Below, piece by piece: positions 25,373 to 33,642 of a stretch of 64,000 bases of DNA; position 1 is the stretch's first letter, and each line of letters starts with the position of its first letter. The stretch covers positions 62,001 through 126,000 of the forward strand of contig NZ_UETB01000009.1 in NCBI RefSeq assembly GCF_900116375.1. The letters run 5' to 3'. Below the pieces are notes generated by a model. That model was not told the origin of the DNA, ran no database searches, and worked only from the letters and a program-made list of their open reading frames with translations. The position numbers and the translations under genes were made by a program. Source of the stretch: Georgenia satyanarayanai. GTDB taxonomy: Bacteria; Actinomycetota; Actinomycetes; Actinomycetales; Actinomycetaceae.

Positions 25373-25946
25373 CGGCCGACGCGCCGCCGATCTGGCGCGG
25401 CAGGTCGCGGTGGGCGCCGAGGTTGAGCGCGTCGGCGGCGATACGCATCTGGTCGAGCTCCGGGCCGCCGAGGGTCTGGGCGACGGTGTCGAGGAGCCGG
25501 ATCCGGATGGCCTCGGACTGGACGAGGACCGCCTCACCCTTGGGCGTGAGGTGCACGAGGGTGGGGCTGGCGTCCGCGTTGCGCTCGTTGGGGTGGTGGT
25601 GGCGGCTCAGCAGCCCCTTGCGGACGAGGCCGCTGACGGTGGCCGCGGAGGCGGCGTCCGCCTGGCCGGTGAGCCTGGCCACGGTGCGGTGGTGGTCGGC
25701 TCCCTCGGCGACGGCGGTGAGGGCCTGGAGCTCACCCAGGCGCAGCCCGGTGAGCTCCTCGACGCCGCCGACGAGGAGCCGGCGTGCCTGCTCCCGCTGG
25801 GCGGAGTCGGAGTCGAGCTCGAGGATGGCGTCCAGACCCGACCCGGGGGTCGTGCCACGCAGCACCTGACGGGCGCGGCTGAGGAGGTCCGTCTCGTCGG
25901 GGTCGGCGGCCGGGACCGGCGGGGGGTCGTCCTGCTGAATGCTCAC
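25365..25946 (-). CDS. MarR-family transcriptional regulator (second of two)
   Basis: A 193-residue MarR-type regulator with a Pro/Asp-rich N-terminus. The helix-turn-helix is around VARLTGQADAASAATVSGLVRKG (split VARLTGQADAAS, ATVSGLVRKG), and the wing holds HHHPNERNADASPTLVHLTPKG (split HHHPNERNAD, PTLVHLTPKG). A terminal Cys precedes the stop. The GTG start at 25946 lies 9 nt after TAGCGT on the minus strand, giving an almost leaderless transcript. It is only distantly similar to the facing regulator, so a recent duplication is unlikely. Target genes unknown. Confidence 0.85.
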   Translation of the reverse strand: MSIQQDDPPPVPAADPDETDLLSRARQVLRGTTPGSGLDAILELDSDSAQREQARRLLVGGVEELTGLRLGELQALTAVAEGADHHRTVARLTGQADAASAATVSGLVRKGLLSRHHHPNERNADASPTLVHLTPKGEAVLVQSEAIRIRLLDTVAQTLGGPELDQMRIAADALNLGAHRDLPRQIGGASAAC

Positions 25947-26071
25947 AGTTCGACAACGCTACGGGACTCCACCGAGTTCCACCCGGTGGGCTGCTGGTCG
26001 CCGGAGGCGGTTTCCGAACCGGCGCGGGCCGTGGCTATACTCGTCTCCGGCAGCGGCACAGTCGCTGTCAC

Positions 26072-26145
26072 GCGGGTGTAGTTCAATGGTAGAACTTCAG
26101 CTTCCCAAGCTGACGGCGCGGGTTCGATTCCCGTCACCCGCTCCA
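26072..26145 (+). tRNA. tRNA-Gly (anticodon CCC)
   Basis: A 74-nt cloverleaf with encoded CCA. The acceptor stem GCGGGTG pairs with CACCCGC, the D-arm is GTTC/GAAC, the anticodon stem TCAGC/GCTGA flanks loop TTCCCAA giving anticodon CCC, and the T-loop is TTCGATT. The discriminator base is T. The 3' 47 bp are repeated at 33529-33575, and an integrase gene begins 112 bp downstream, so it is the integration site of the following element. The tRNA itself stays complete. Confidence 0.97.
26097..26143 (+). repeat. attL: 3' part of tRNA-Gly
   Basis: Left copy of the 47-bp direct repeat. It begins in the anticodon stem and covers variable region, T-arm and acceptor 3' strand up to the first C of CCA. 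The base before and after differs from the right copy, so 47 bp is the exact identity. Confidence 0.93.
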
Positions 26146-26217
26146 CTGCAAAGATGCAGGTCAGAGCACCGCACACCCCCTCGGTTACGGTTCTCCTGGC
26201 CCCGCCCGATCGGCGAT

Positions 26218-26234
26218 CGTGCCACTACGTGCCA
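26218..26234 (+). promoter_or_regulatory. putative left integrase arm site
   Basis: Two CGTGCCA heptamers separated by 3 nt (CGTGCCACTACGTGCCA). The right end of the element has the same pattern with one mismatch. Such short direct repeats flanking the core are typical arm-type binding sites of the integrase N-terminal domain or excisionase. Confidence 0.5.
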
Positions 26235-26257
26235 CAACGACGCCGATAGGACACCAC

Positions 26258-27619
26258 ATGGCGCCCCGCAAGAAGCACCGCCGAGCGTTCGGGAGCCTGC
26301 GCAAGCTGCCCTCGGGCCGCTACCAGGCCCGCTACCCCGTCGACGGGGAGGCCGCGATGCGCTCACTCGGCACCTTCGCCACCCGCCGTGAGGCCGAGGA
26401 GGCGCTCGCGGTCATCCAGTCCCAGATGGTCCAGGGCGCGTGGCGCGACCCCCGGCTGGGGGAGGTGGCGCTCGGCGCCTACGTCGGCGACCTCATCACG
26501 TCCGCCACCCACCTGCGGGAGAGCACCCGTGCCCTCTACGCCCGGCTCCACCGAGAGTGGATCGACGCCGACCTGCCCGCAGAAGGCCGCGGCGGCAACG
26601 GGCGTGGGGTCAAGCTCGGCGGCCGGTCGATCGGGACATTGACACCGGCCGACGTGCGCGAGTGGCACGGTGCTGTCCACAGGGAAGCCGAGCGCCGGGC
26701 CCTCGACCGCCACGCCCGCGCCGCGACCGCCCCCTCGCGCGTCAACGCTGCGATCCGCGCCTGGGCGGCCGGCAACGGCAGGTCCGTCGCCACGACCGGA
26801 CGTATCCCAGCGCACATACGAGATGCGTGGGAGAAGGCCGGAGGGCTCGACCTCATCACCGCCCCGCGCGAAACTGTCAACGCCGGCAAGACCGAGCCGG
26901 CACAGGCGTACCGGCTTCTCCGTTGGGCGCTCGGGCACGCTGTCGACGATGGCCTCCGCGCGGACAACCCCTGCAAGATTCCCCACGCCGGCCAGGCCGA
27001 CGAGTTGCTCCGACAGGAGCGCACTCCGGCCACCGTCGTGGACGTGCAGAACATCGCTGCGGCGATGCCCGCGCGCTATTCCGCAGCCGTCTGGCTCGCG
27101 GCGCTCAGCGGTCTCCGGGCCGGCGAGCTCTTCGGTCTCCAGCGGCGGCATGTGAACCTTACGACCGGCGAGCTGAGGGTCGTGCAGGCCCTGGTCCCAG
27201 GCACCGCAGGTGCAGTAGGCGCGCCGAAGACCGCAGCAGGCAAACGTGTCGTGCACCTCCAAGGTCCAGCGCTCGCAAGCCTGGTGGAGCACATGGCGAC
27301 GTACACCGCCGCTGGCAAAGACGCATTCATCTTCTCCACCGCCTCGGGCCGACCCTTGGACTCGTCCAACCGCAGCAAGGTCTTCCGTCGCGCCGCTCAG
27401 GGCGCGGGACGCCCGGACCTTACCTGGCACGACCTCCGCCACACGGCCGCCCTCTACGCAGCAAAGAGCGGCGCGACCGTTGCCGAGCTGCAAGCCCACC
27501 TCGGTCACTCGAACGCACGTGCCGCGATGCGCTACCAGCACGCCGTCAAGGGATCGGCCGCCAGGTTGGCCGCGGGGATCGCCGACTACGTGCAGGGCGA
27601 GCTCACAGCCTCTGCCTGA
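26258..27619 (+). CDS. int: tyrosine site-specific integrase
   Basis: A 453-residue phage-type integrase. A basic N-terminal arm-binding segment (MAPRKKHRRAFGSLRKL, then SGRYQARY) precedes a core-binding domain (about 60-250) and a catalytic domain with R287 (SGLRAGEL), H391-x2-R394 (HDLRH), H417 (LGHS) and nucleophile Y426 (MRYQH). The ATG at 26258 is chosen over an earlier GTG because the conserved basic arm begins there and the arm-type repeats lie upstream. It sits next to attL in the tRNA gene and reads into the element. Closest in style to actinobacterial pSAM2/phage integrases. Confidence 0.95.
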   Translation: MAPRKKHRRAFGSLRKLPSGRYQARYPVDGEAAMRSLGTFATRREAEEALAVIQSQMVQGAWRDPRLGEVALGAYVGDLITSATHLRESTRALYARLHREWIDADLPAEGRGGNGRGVKLGGRSIGTLTPADVREWHGAVHREAERRALDRHARAATAPSRVNAAIRAWAAGNGRSVATTGRIPAHIRDAWEKAGGLDLITAPRETVNAGKTEPAQAYRLLRWALGHAVDDGLRADNPCKIPHAGQADELLRQERTPATVVDVQNIAAAMPARYSAAVWLAALSGLRAGELFGLQRRHVNLTTGELRVVQALVPGTAGAVGAPKTAAGKRVVHLQGPALASLVEHMATYTAAGKDAFIFSTASGRPLDSSNRSKVFRRAAQGAGRPDLTWHDLRHTAALYAAKSGATVAELQAHLGHSNARAAMRYQHAVKGSAARLAAGIADYVQGELTASA

Positions 27620-27943
27620 CGGGCACAGTCCGGGATGCGTTTCTACGACGACGCCCGCGTCGACGTCCTCAATCACAAGACCGACTCGGGCGACCGGTCA
27701 TGGCGGTCCTGAGGCGGAGGGAGATGCTGGCTTCGGGCGAATCCACGGGGGCGTTGCGCGAGCTGAACCGCCTGTTCTTCCCCACGAATCTCCCGAACCG
27801 GCGCGCTGTGGTGCCGCTCGGTGCACGGCCAGGACCGTCGGTGTCGGGCGCGCTCCATAGCGTTATTGGCGACCAAGCCGAGCGTGTCGGTGGCCCACGG
27901 CACCGAGCGTCACGGCGTTCCAGCACGTCGCCACGGAGAAGAC
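27620..27943. other. non-coding stretch in the element
   Basis: 324 bp between integrase and excisionase. Short open frames exist on both strands but none has convincing codon bias, Shine-Dalgarno or recognisable product. It may hold the excisionase promoter; no clear -10/-35 pair is visible. Confidence 0.5.
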
Positions 27944-28177
27944 ATGCCCACCCACAGCACCATCGTCGAGCGCCGCAGGAGTGCCGCCTCCGACATGGAC
28001 CCCTTCCTCAAAGTCCCAGAGGTCGCCGCCTACCTCGGCACCTCGGAGCGCTACGTCCGCAACCTGGTCGCCGACGGTTGCCTGACGACTTTCCGGCCCG
28101 GCCGGCGTGTGCTCGTCCGCCGGTCAGCCGTGGACGCCTTCATCACCGCGCACACGTCCCCTGCGGTCGGTCGGTGA
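27944..28177 (+). CDS. xis: excisionase-like helix-turn-helix protein
   Basis: A 77-residue MerR/excisionase-type DNA-binding protein. The sequence FLKVPEVAAYLGTSERYVRNLV (split FLKVPEVAAYLG, TSERYVRNLV) is the winged-helix recognition part, and PGRRVLVRRSAVDAFI the wing. It matches the HTH_17 excisionase family, which bends DNA at attachment sites and directs the integrase towards excision. The ATG at 27944 has GGAGAAG a few bases upstream. Order int-xis-rep, all rightward, resembles a rearranged int/xis/rep module of actinomycete integrating plasmids. Confidence 0.85.
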   Translation: MPTHSTIVERRRSAASDMDPFLKVPEVAAYLGTSERYVRNLVADGCLTTFRPGRRVLVRRSAVDAFITAHTSPAVGR

Positions 28178-28301
28178 GTACGCACGCCCCGGTGGCAGAC
28201 GACACCTCCCTCGATAAGTACCTCCAAACACATCACCCGCGGTCCCCTGGCCGCGCTGCCCGTCCAAGGGGCACGTCGAGATCCGTCGAGCGTCGGGTCA
28301 A

Positions 28302-28895
28302 GTGGCCTCTTGGCGCTGCGGGAGCTTGAGGTGCCACGCATGTCTCGTGCCTCAGGTGCTTGACCAGGCTGCGGCAATCTCCCTCGCGCGTCCTCGTCAC
28401 CTGCTGACGCTGACGCAGGTGGGGCCACGCTGGCCCGCCGTCAAGCGGGCCATGGCAGCCTTCCTGCGCTCCCTGCGGGGTTCCGTGGCGCCCGTCGAAG
28501 CCGTTTACCACGTTGAGGCCAATCCCGGCGGGACGGGCAACCACATGCACCTGTGGGTGCGGTCGTCCCGACTTCCCCGGCGGGCCGTCGCCTCGGCCGT
28601 AGCCTGCGCCGGGTTCGGGACCGTATTCGACGTCCGGCGCGTCGAACTCCCCGCCGAAGGGCAACGCCTCCAGGCCACGACCTACGGGATGAAGGCGTGC
28701 CTCCAACGCCCGGCTGGCGCCACGGGTCTCTGGCCTGCCGCCGAGCAGTACCTCACCCTCAACGGCGACCGCCTCGAGCATCACACGCGCGACTTCTACT
28801 TGGACAGGTCGGGAAGCCCGGCTGGTGGGGTCCGGGCGGCGATCAGGGAGGCCCGCCAGCAGTACGGCCTGAGGGGAGGGTGGGCGACCGTTTGA
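28302..28895 (+). CDS. HUH-endonuclease / rolling-circle Rep-like protein
   Basis: A 197-residue protein with the three features of rolling-circle initiators: a Cys pair cluster near the N-terminus (WRCGSLRCHAC), the HUH metal motif H81-M-H83 in NHMHLWVR, and a Tyr-x2-Lys motif Y128-G-M-K131. Mid-sequence ILTL-like strand LLTLTQVGPRW fits Rep motif 1. It is short compared with full plasmid Rep proteins (about 300-450), so it may be a minimal or truncated initiator. The GTG at 28302 keeps the cysteines; no strong Shine-Dalgarno is seen. Replicative behaviour of the element is an inference. Confidence 0.6.
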   Translation: MASWRCGSLRCHACLVPQVLDQAAAISLARPRHLLTLTQVGPRWPAVKRAMAAFLRSLRGSVAPVEAVYHVEANPGGTGNHMHLWVRSSRLPRRAVASAVACAGFGTVFDVRRVELPAEGQRLQATTYGMKACLQRPAGATGLWPAAEQYLTLNGDRLEHHTRDFYLDRSGSPAGGVRAAIREARQQYGLRGGWATV

Positions 28896-29162
28896 CCTTT
28901 GCCCTGCGAGGTCACCGGTTTCCAGTACTGAGTGGGTCTGTTGGCCGGGGTGCCAGGGTCCGCCTCCGGGCGGCTGGCACCGTGCGAGGAAGCACCAACT
29001 AGCTGGCCTGCACCTCGAAGAACGCGCCCCTCCGCGACGGCGGCCCGTCGATGTGGCAGTTATGTCGGTCGCCAACGCGCGCGCACGTACGACACCCGAG
29101 CGATCCGTGCCGGCTCGCCGGGCGTTCCCGATAGGCTCGGAGCGGGCGGAGGAGGCTCTAGG
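28896..29162 (+). promoter_or_regulatory. intergenic region with promoter of the restriction-modification gene
   Basis: 267 bp without a convincing gene. A TAGGCT -10-like box at 29132-29137 is followed by GGAGGAGG and the TTG start at 29163. No clear -35 box or operator palindrome is seen, and there is no C-protein gene. Confidence 0.45.
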
Positions 29163-32100
29163 TTGACGCAGACAGCACAGTGGCTCGCGAAGGCGGTCTC
29201 CACTTTCGGTGATACCTGCAAGGCCAAGTTGTCCGGCCCTGGCGACCGGGAGGCCGCGATTCGCGCGCCGCTGGAGGCCCTCCTCGGTGCGGCCGGCGAC
29301 CGACTCGGCGTGGATGCCGTCTTCCACGACGAGGTCCGCGACACCGAACGTCAGGTGCGCCCCGACTACGGCGTGAGCGTCAAGGGCGCTATCACGGGGT
29401 ACGTCGAGGTCAAGGCCCCCGGTCGTCACATCGATCCCGCGAGGTTCACCGGCCATGACAAGCGGCAGTGGGAGCGTCAGCGCGACCTGCCGAACCTCCT
29501 CTACACGAACGGCACCGACTGGCGGCTGTACCGGGACGGTGACCTGCACGCCGGCCCCGTAACGTTCGGCAGCGGCTCCCTGGCGCTCGCGGGCGCCGGC
29601 CTCACTGCCCCGCCCGAGTTCGAGTCGCTCATCACCGACTTCCTCCGCTGGAAGCCGGCGCCGATCACCTCAGTGGGCGCCCTCGTGCGGGCGGTCGCGC
29701 CGCTCACCCGGCTGCTGCGCGGGGAGGTCCTCGACCAGCTCCAATCCGAGGACAGCGCCATCCGTGCCGGCGCCGACAAGTGGTCCCAGCCCTTCACCGG
29801 ACTTGCCAACGACTGGCGTGCCCTCCTCTTCCCCACCGCCGACGACGACACCTTCGCCGACGGCTACGCCCAAGCCGTCACCTTCGCCCTGCTGCTCGCC
29901 CGCACCGAGGGAATCGACGTCACCGGCCAGCCGCTGCACGAGATCGGCGCCGCCCTCGGCGACGACCACTCCCTCATGGGCCGTGCCCTGCAACTGCTCA
30001 CCGACGACGTCGCCGCGGACTTCCGCGTGACGCTCGACCTCCTCGTTCGTGTCATCGGCGCTGTTGACTGGGCGCGGGTGCGACGCGGGCGACGCGACAC
30101 CTACCTGCACCTCTACGAGAACTTCCTCGAGCAGTACGACAACGACCTGCGCAAGCAGTCCGGCTCCTACTACACGCCCCGCGAGATCGTCGACGAGATG
30201 GTCCGCCTCACCGAGGAAGCCCTGGTCGCAAGGCTCGGCCGAGAGCGCGCCTTCCGCGACCCCGACGTCCTCACCGTCGACCCGGCGATGGGCACAGGCA
30301 CCTACCTGCACACCATCCTGGAGCGCGTCGCGGAGCACACCGAGGCCGTCGACGGGCCCGGTGCGGTAGCGGGCGTGGTACGTCAGGTGGCAGAACGCCT
30401 GGTCGGCTTCGAGCTCCAGATGGGCCCCTACGCAGTGGCCGAGCTGCGCGCCACCGACCTGCTTGCGTCCCACGGTGCCAGCGCGCCGGCCAGCGGCATG
30501 CGCTTCTACGTCACCGACACCCTCGACGACCCAGCCGCAGCCGAGACCCAGATCGGCTCTGGCCTGCGCCTCATCGCTGAGTCTCGCCGGCGCGCCAACG
30601 AGGTCAAGCGCCGCGCCAACGTCACGGTCGTCATCGGCAACCCGCCCTACCGAGAACGAGCTGAGGGCATGGGCGGCTGGGTGGAGAAGGGCAGCGAGGC
30701 CCACGGCAAGAACGCACGCGGGATCCTGGAGGACTGGCGCGACCCGGACACCGCGCGCCACTTTCACAACCTCAAGAACTCCTACGTTTACTTCTGGCGG
30801 TGGGCAAGTTGGAAGGTGTGGGAGTCGACTCCCCACGACGCCGACGACGGAGACGCCGGCGTCATCTGCTTCATCTCGACCTCCGGGTACGTCGGGGGCC
30901 CCGGATTCACCGCGATGCGGGAATACCTACGCCGAGAAGCCTCCGAAGGCTGGGTCATCGACCTCACGCCCGAGGGGCAGACCCCGGATGTGCCGACTCG
31001 AATCTTCCCAGGCGTACGCCAACCCCTCGCCATCGGCCTGTTCATCCGCAAGGCGGACGCGATGGGCGATGTCCCGGCGACGATTCACTACCGCGCCGTG
31101 CATGGGCGCCAGGCCGAGAAATTCGCCGAGCTGTCCCGGATCTCACTCGACGACGACGGTTGGAGGCTGGCGCGCACAGACTGGACTGCACCGCTTACCC
31201 CGTCGGCCGACACGGCGTGGGACACGTACCCGGCGCTCAACGACCTGCTTCCGTGGACGTCTCCCGGCGTCACGGGTAACCGGCGGTGGCCGTACGGCCC
31301 TTCGTCCCGCGTGCTGGAGCGGAGGTGGCGGATGCTCCAGGCCGAGGCAGATCCACGAGCGCGCGCGGAACTGTTCAAGGAGACGGGCGACCGATCTCTC
31401 ACAAGCCGCCCTCAGCCGCTGCCGCTAGTGGTCGACGCACCCTCGGATTCCCTCGCGCAGGACCGCGGAGCGTCGATGAACCCTGTGCGGGTGGGATACC
31501 GGAGTTTCGACCGGCAGTGGCTGATTCCCGATGCCCGCGTCCTGGACCGTGCACGACCCGACCTTTGGGCGGCGCGCGTCCGCGGCCAAGTGTTCACGAT
31601 CGAGCAGCACTCCAAGGTGATCGAGGATGGCCCGGGCCTCGTGTTCTCGACCCTCATCCCCGACATGGACCACTTCAATAACCGCGGCGGCCGCACGCTC
31701 CCACTGCTGTATCCCGACGGTAGCCCGAACCTCGCGCCTGGTGTCATTCGTGCCCTCTCGAAGGAGTTGGGTCGCCAGGTCACCGCGAGCGACGTGCTGG
31801 CTTACGTGGCCGGCGTCGTTGCCCATCCCGGCTTCACCCGAACCTTCGCCGACGAGCTCACCACCCCCGGAATTCGCGTGCCCCTGACCGCCGATGCGCA
31901 GCTGTTCGCCGACGCGGTCGCGCTCGGTGAGCAGGTGGTCTGGCTGCACACCTATGGTGAGATGTACGCCGGCAGCGACCGCCCGAGGGGCGATGTCCGA
32001 TACCCGCCCGGCGATGAGCGCCAGCCCAAGGCACTTACACCGATCACGACGATGCCGACTGGGGCAACCTACGATGCCAACCGTGCTGTCGTTGTGCTCG

Positions 32101-32480
32101 GGGACGGCGAGTTCGGACCGGTGCGCGAGGAGGTCTGGGACTACGCCGTCGGCGGCAAGAACGTCATCAAGTCGTGGGTGAACTACCGCAAGGCCGAGCC
32201 GGGCGGGAAGAAGAGCTCACCGCTCGACCACGTCCACGTGGATGAGTGGGACCCGGACTGGACCACCGAGCTCATCGACCTGTTCACCGTGCTGACCCGA
32301 CTCGTCGAGTTGGAACCCGAGCAGGCAGAACTGCTCGAGCGCGTCCTCGCCGGCCCGCTACTGACGATGGAGGAGCTCCGCCTCGACGGGGTGCGCTGGC
32401 CCGCGAGTGCTGCCGACCGCAAGCCACGCCACGGCTTCGAAGCGCGCACCGACGACACCGTCCCAGCCTTCGATCTCTAG
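29163..32480 (+). CDS. single-chain nuclease-methyltransferase (type ISP/IIL-like restriction-modification enzyme)
   Basis: A 1105-residue fusion. Residues about 1-150 form a PD-(D/E)xK nuclease with D68 and E82-V-K84 (PDYG ... YVEVKAPG). A helical linker follows to about 330. The N6-adenine methyltransferase has SYYTPREIVDEM, motif I DPAMGTG (D373-G379) and motif IV NPPY (N493-Y496). The remaining 500 residues form the type ISP-like specificity/C-terminal domain. No DExx-box helicase motifs are visible, unlike LlaGI-type ISP enzymes, so the layout is closer to MmeI-like type IIL. TTG 29163 is chosen for GGAGGAGG 7 nt upstream and because homology-like sequence starts there. Likely phage defence; self-contained methylation and cutting. 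Confidence 0.87.
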   Translation: MTQTAQWLAKAVSTFGDTCKAKLSGPGDREAAIRAPLEALLGAAGDRLGVDAVFHDEVRDTERQVRPDYGVSVKGAITGYVEVKAPGRHIDPARFTGHDKRQWERQRDLPNLLYTNGTDWRLYRDGDLHAGPVTFGSGSLALAGAGLTAPPEFESLITDFLRWKPAPITSVGALVRAVAPLTRLLRGEVLDQLQSEDSAIRAGADKWSQPFTGLANDWRALLFPTADDDTFADGYAQAVTFALLLARTEGIDVTGQPLHEIGAALGDDHSLMGRALQLLTDDVAADFRVTLDLLVRVIGAVDWARVRRGRRDTYLHLYENFLEQYDNDLRKQSGSYYTPREIVDEMVRLTEEALVARLGRERAFRDPDVLTVDPAMGTGTYLHTILERVAEHTEAVDGPGAVAGVVRQVAERLVGFELQMGPYAVAELRATDLLASHGASAPASGMRFYVTDTLDDPAAAETQIGSGLRLIAESRRRANEVKRRANVTVVIGNPPYRERAEGMGGWVEKGSEAHGKNARGILEDWRDPDTARHFHNLKNSYVYFWRWASWKVWESTPHDADDGDAGVICFISTSGYVGGPGFTAMREYLRREASEGWVIDLTPEGQTPDVPTRIFPGVRQPLAIGLFIRKADAMGDVPATIHYRAVHGRQAEKFAELSRISLDDDGWRLARTDWTAPLTPSADTAWDTYPALNDLLPWTSPGVTGNRRWPYGPSSRVLERRWRMLQAEADPRARAELFKETGDRSLTSRPQPLPLVVDAPSDSLAQDRGASMNPVRVGYRSFDRQWLIPDARVLDRARPDLWAARVRGQVFTIEQHSKVIEDGPGLVFSTLIPDMDHFNNRGGRTLPLLYPDGSPNLAPGVIRALSKELGRQVTASDVLAYVAGVVAHPGFTRTFADELTTPGIRVPLTADAQLFADAVALGEQVVWLHTYGEMYAGSDRPRGDVRYPPGDERQPKALTPITTMPTGATYDANRAVVVLGDGEFGPVREEVWDYAVGGKNVIKSWVNYRKAEPGGKKSSPLDHVHVDEWDPDWTTELIDLFTVLTRLVELEPEQAELLERVLAGPLLTMEELRLDGVRWPASAADRKPRHGFEARTDDTVPAFDL

Positions 32481-32534
32481 GCGTCGAGTCGGTCGCTCTC
32501 CATTTTCACCTCCACCTCCGAAAGGCCCGACGTC

Positions 32535-33335
32535 GTGCAGTTCACCGTTCCTCCAGGGTGGCCCCAGCCGCCCCAGGGCTGGACTCCTCCTCCCGCGTGG
32601 CGTCCCGACCCGTCCTGGCCACCGGCGCCCCCCGGGTGGCAGTTCTGGCAGCCCTCCTCTGTGCTCGCTACCTAGGTGCCTGGCCAGGTCGAGCGACCAG
32701 CCGCGACGTCTGACCCGTACGTCCGGGAGGAGATCGCTCAATTGCCGCCACCGGTCCAGCGTGCCCTTGGGGTGCGGCCGGCGAAGGTCGACAACGCAAT
32801 CGCATGGGCGTTGCTCTCGTGCCGGTGGGGCTCATCTTGCTGGACATCGTTTTGCTCCAGCAGGGCATCTCCCCGTTCAGCCTGGTGTCGATCCTGCTCG
32901 CGCTCGCGTTAGGCAGCGGCCTGATGGTGGTCGACCGCCCGGATCCTAGAGCGTCAAGGGCAGCCGGCACCCAGCCTGTGGTACTTGGTGATCGGCGGGG
33001 CGCCGGTCTACCTGGTGCAGCGCAGGAGGCTGCTCGGGCAGTCGTGGGCGACACCCCTGGTGTGGCTCGCGTCGGTCCTTGCGTACCTCGCCTCGGCGGG
33101 CGTTGTCGGGATGCTGGGGGGCGTGGAACTCGATCCGGCGACCCTGGAGTACGAAATTGAGCAGGGGTACAGGGAGTACGGCGAGAGGGCCGTGGTCGAC
33201 TGTCCGGATTCGGCCATCGCGCCCGTCGGGGGGAGCGTGTCCTGCTGGGCGACCTTCTCCGATGGCTCCGTGGCCGAGGGCGTCATCACCGTCGAGAACG
33301 CCCAGGGCTGGTTCACCTGGCAGGAGTCCTGGTGA
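32535..33335 (+). pseudogene. degraded membrane protein gene with PPGWP-type N-terminus
   Basis: The N-terminal part (GTG 32535) has the actinobacterial PPGWPQPPQGWTPPP / PSWPPAPPGWQFW motif, ends at an in-frame TAG (32673-32675), and continues in the same frame to AKVDNAIAWAL. Near 32810 one base appears lost and the frame moves (VPVGLILLDIVLLQQG, membrane helix). At the C-run 32938-32940 one extra base restores the first frame (DRRILERQG, then two helices). The end is a DUF4333-like external domain (VDCPDSAIAPVGGSVSCW) to 33335. One stop and two opposite indels indicate recent decay; sequencing error is the alternative. Confidence 0.7.
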
Positions 33336-33528
33336 CGCACGTTGGGCGAGGGTCGGGACGAGCACGGGACCGTCGGGCGAAGCGTCCCCGCTACTCTCGC
33401 AGGCTGGCGTGCCAGTACGTGCCATTCACCCGTGTTACTCGGTGCATCTCGGTGCATCCCCATGTAACGTCGGACCCGCACGACCTTGCTGATCTCAACG
33501 CAGCGGCGGGGATAGGTGTCGCCGCCCG
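33336..33528. other. right end of the element, non-coding
   Basis: No gene. Contains the right arm-type site, a tandem decamer CTCGGTGCAT (33439-33448 and 33449-33458), and nothing else recognisable before attR. Confidence 0.5.
33408..33424 (+). promoter_or_regulatory. putative right integrase arm site
   Basis: CGTGCCAGTACGTGCCA matches the left-end site at 26218-26234 in 16 of 17 bases and in orientation. It lies 104 bp inside attR, against 74 bp from attL for the left copy. Confidence 0.5.
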
Positions 33529-33575
33529 TCAGCTTCCCAAGCTGACGGCGCGGGTTCGATTCCCGTCACCCGCTC
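33529..33575 (+). repeat. attR: partial copy of tRNA-Gly 3' end
   Basis: Right copy of the 47-bp direct repeat. It lacks the acceptor 5' strand and D-arm, so it cannot fold as a tRNA. Dcd starts 67 bp downstream, suggesting tRNA-Gly and dcd were neighbours before integration. Confidence 0.93.
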
Positions 33576-33642
33576 AGACGGCCGGTCCCGACAGGGCCCG
33601 GCCGTTCGCCATTCTCCCGCCAGGCGGTGGCACAATCGCTGG

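Larger units (their letters stand above)
26097..33575 (+). mobile_element. integrative element in tRNA-Gly(CCC), about 7.4-7.5 kb
   Basis: A perfect 47-bp direct repeat (26097-26143 and 33529-33575) bounds a block with tyrosine integrase, excisionase, HUH Rep-like gene, a large restriction-modification fusion and one degraded gene. Base composition is visibly less GC-rich than the flanks, and codon use looks more mixed, both consistent with acquisition. Paired arm-type motifs CGTGCCA-n-TACGTGCCA lie near both ends. No conjugation (FtsK/TraB-like) gene is present, so it is probably mobilisable or a satellite/defence island rather than a self-transmissible ICE. Confidence 0.9.

Noticed and set aside
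27669-27926. Small minus-strand frame between integrase and excisionase
   Set aside because: No ribosome site, no codon bias and no family resemblance; overlapping frames of similar length exist on the same strand.
29163-32480. BREX or DISARM component
   Set aside because: No PglZ, BrxC, DrmA/B or helicase genes are present; the protein has its own nuclease motif and stands alone.
32804-33160. Separate small membrane protein inside the element
   Set aside because: Its hydrophobic part continues the flanking frames after single-base shifts, so it is better explained as a fragment of one decayed gene.
33529-33575. Second tRNA-Gly gene at the right junction
   Set aside because: Only the 3' 47 bp are present; the 5' acceptor strand and D-arm are missing.
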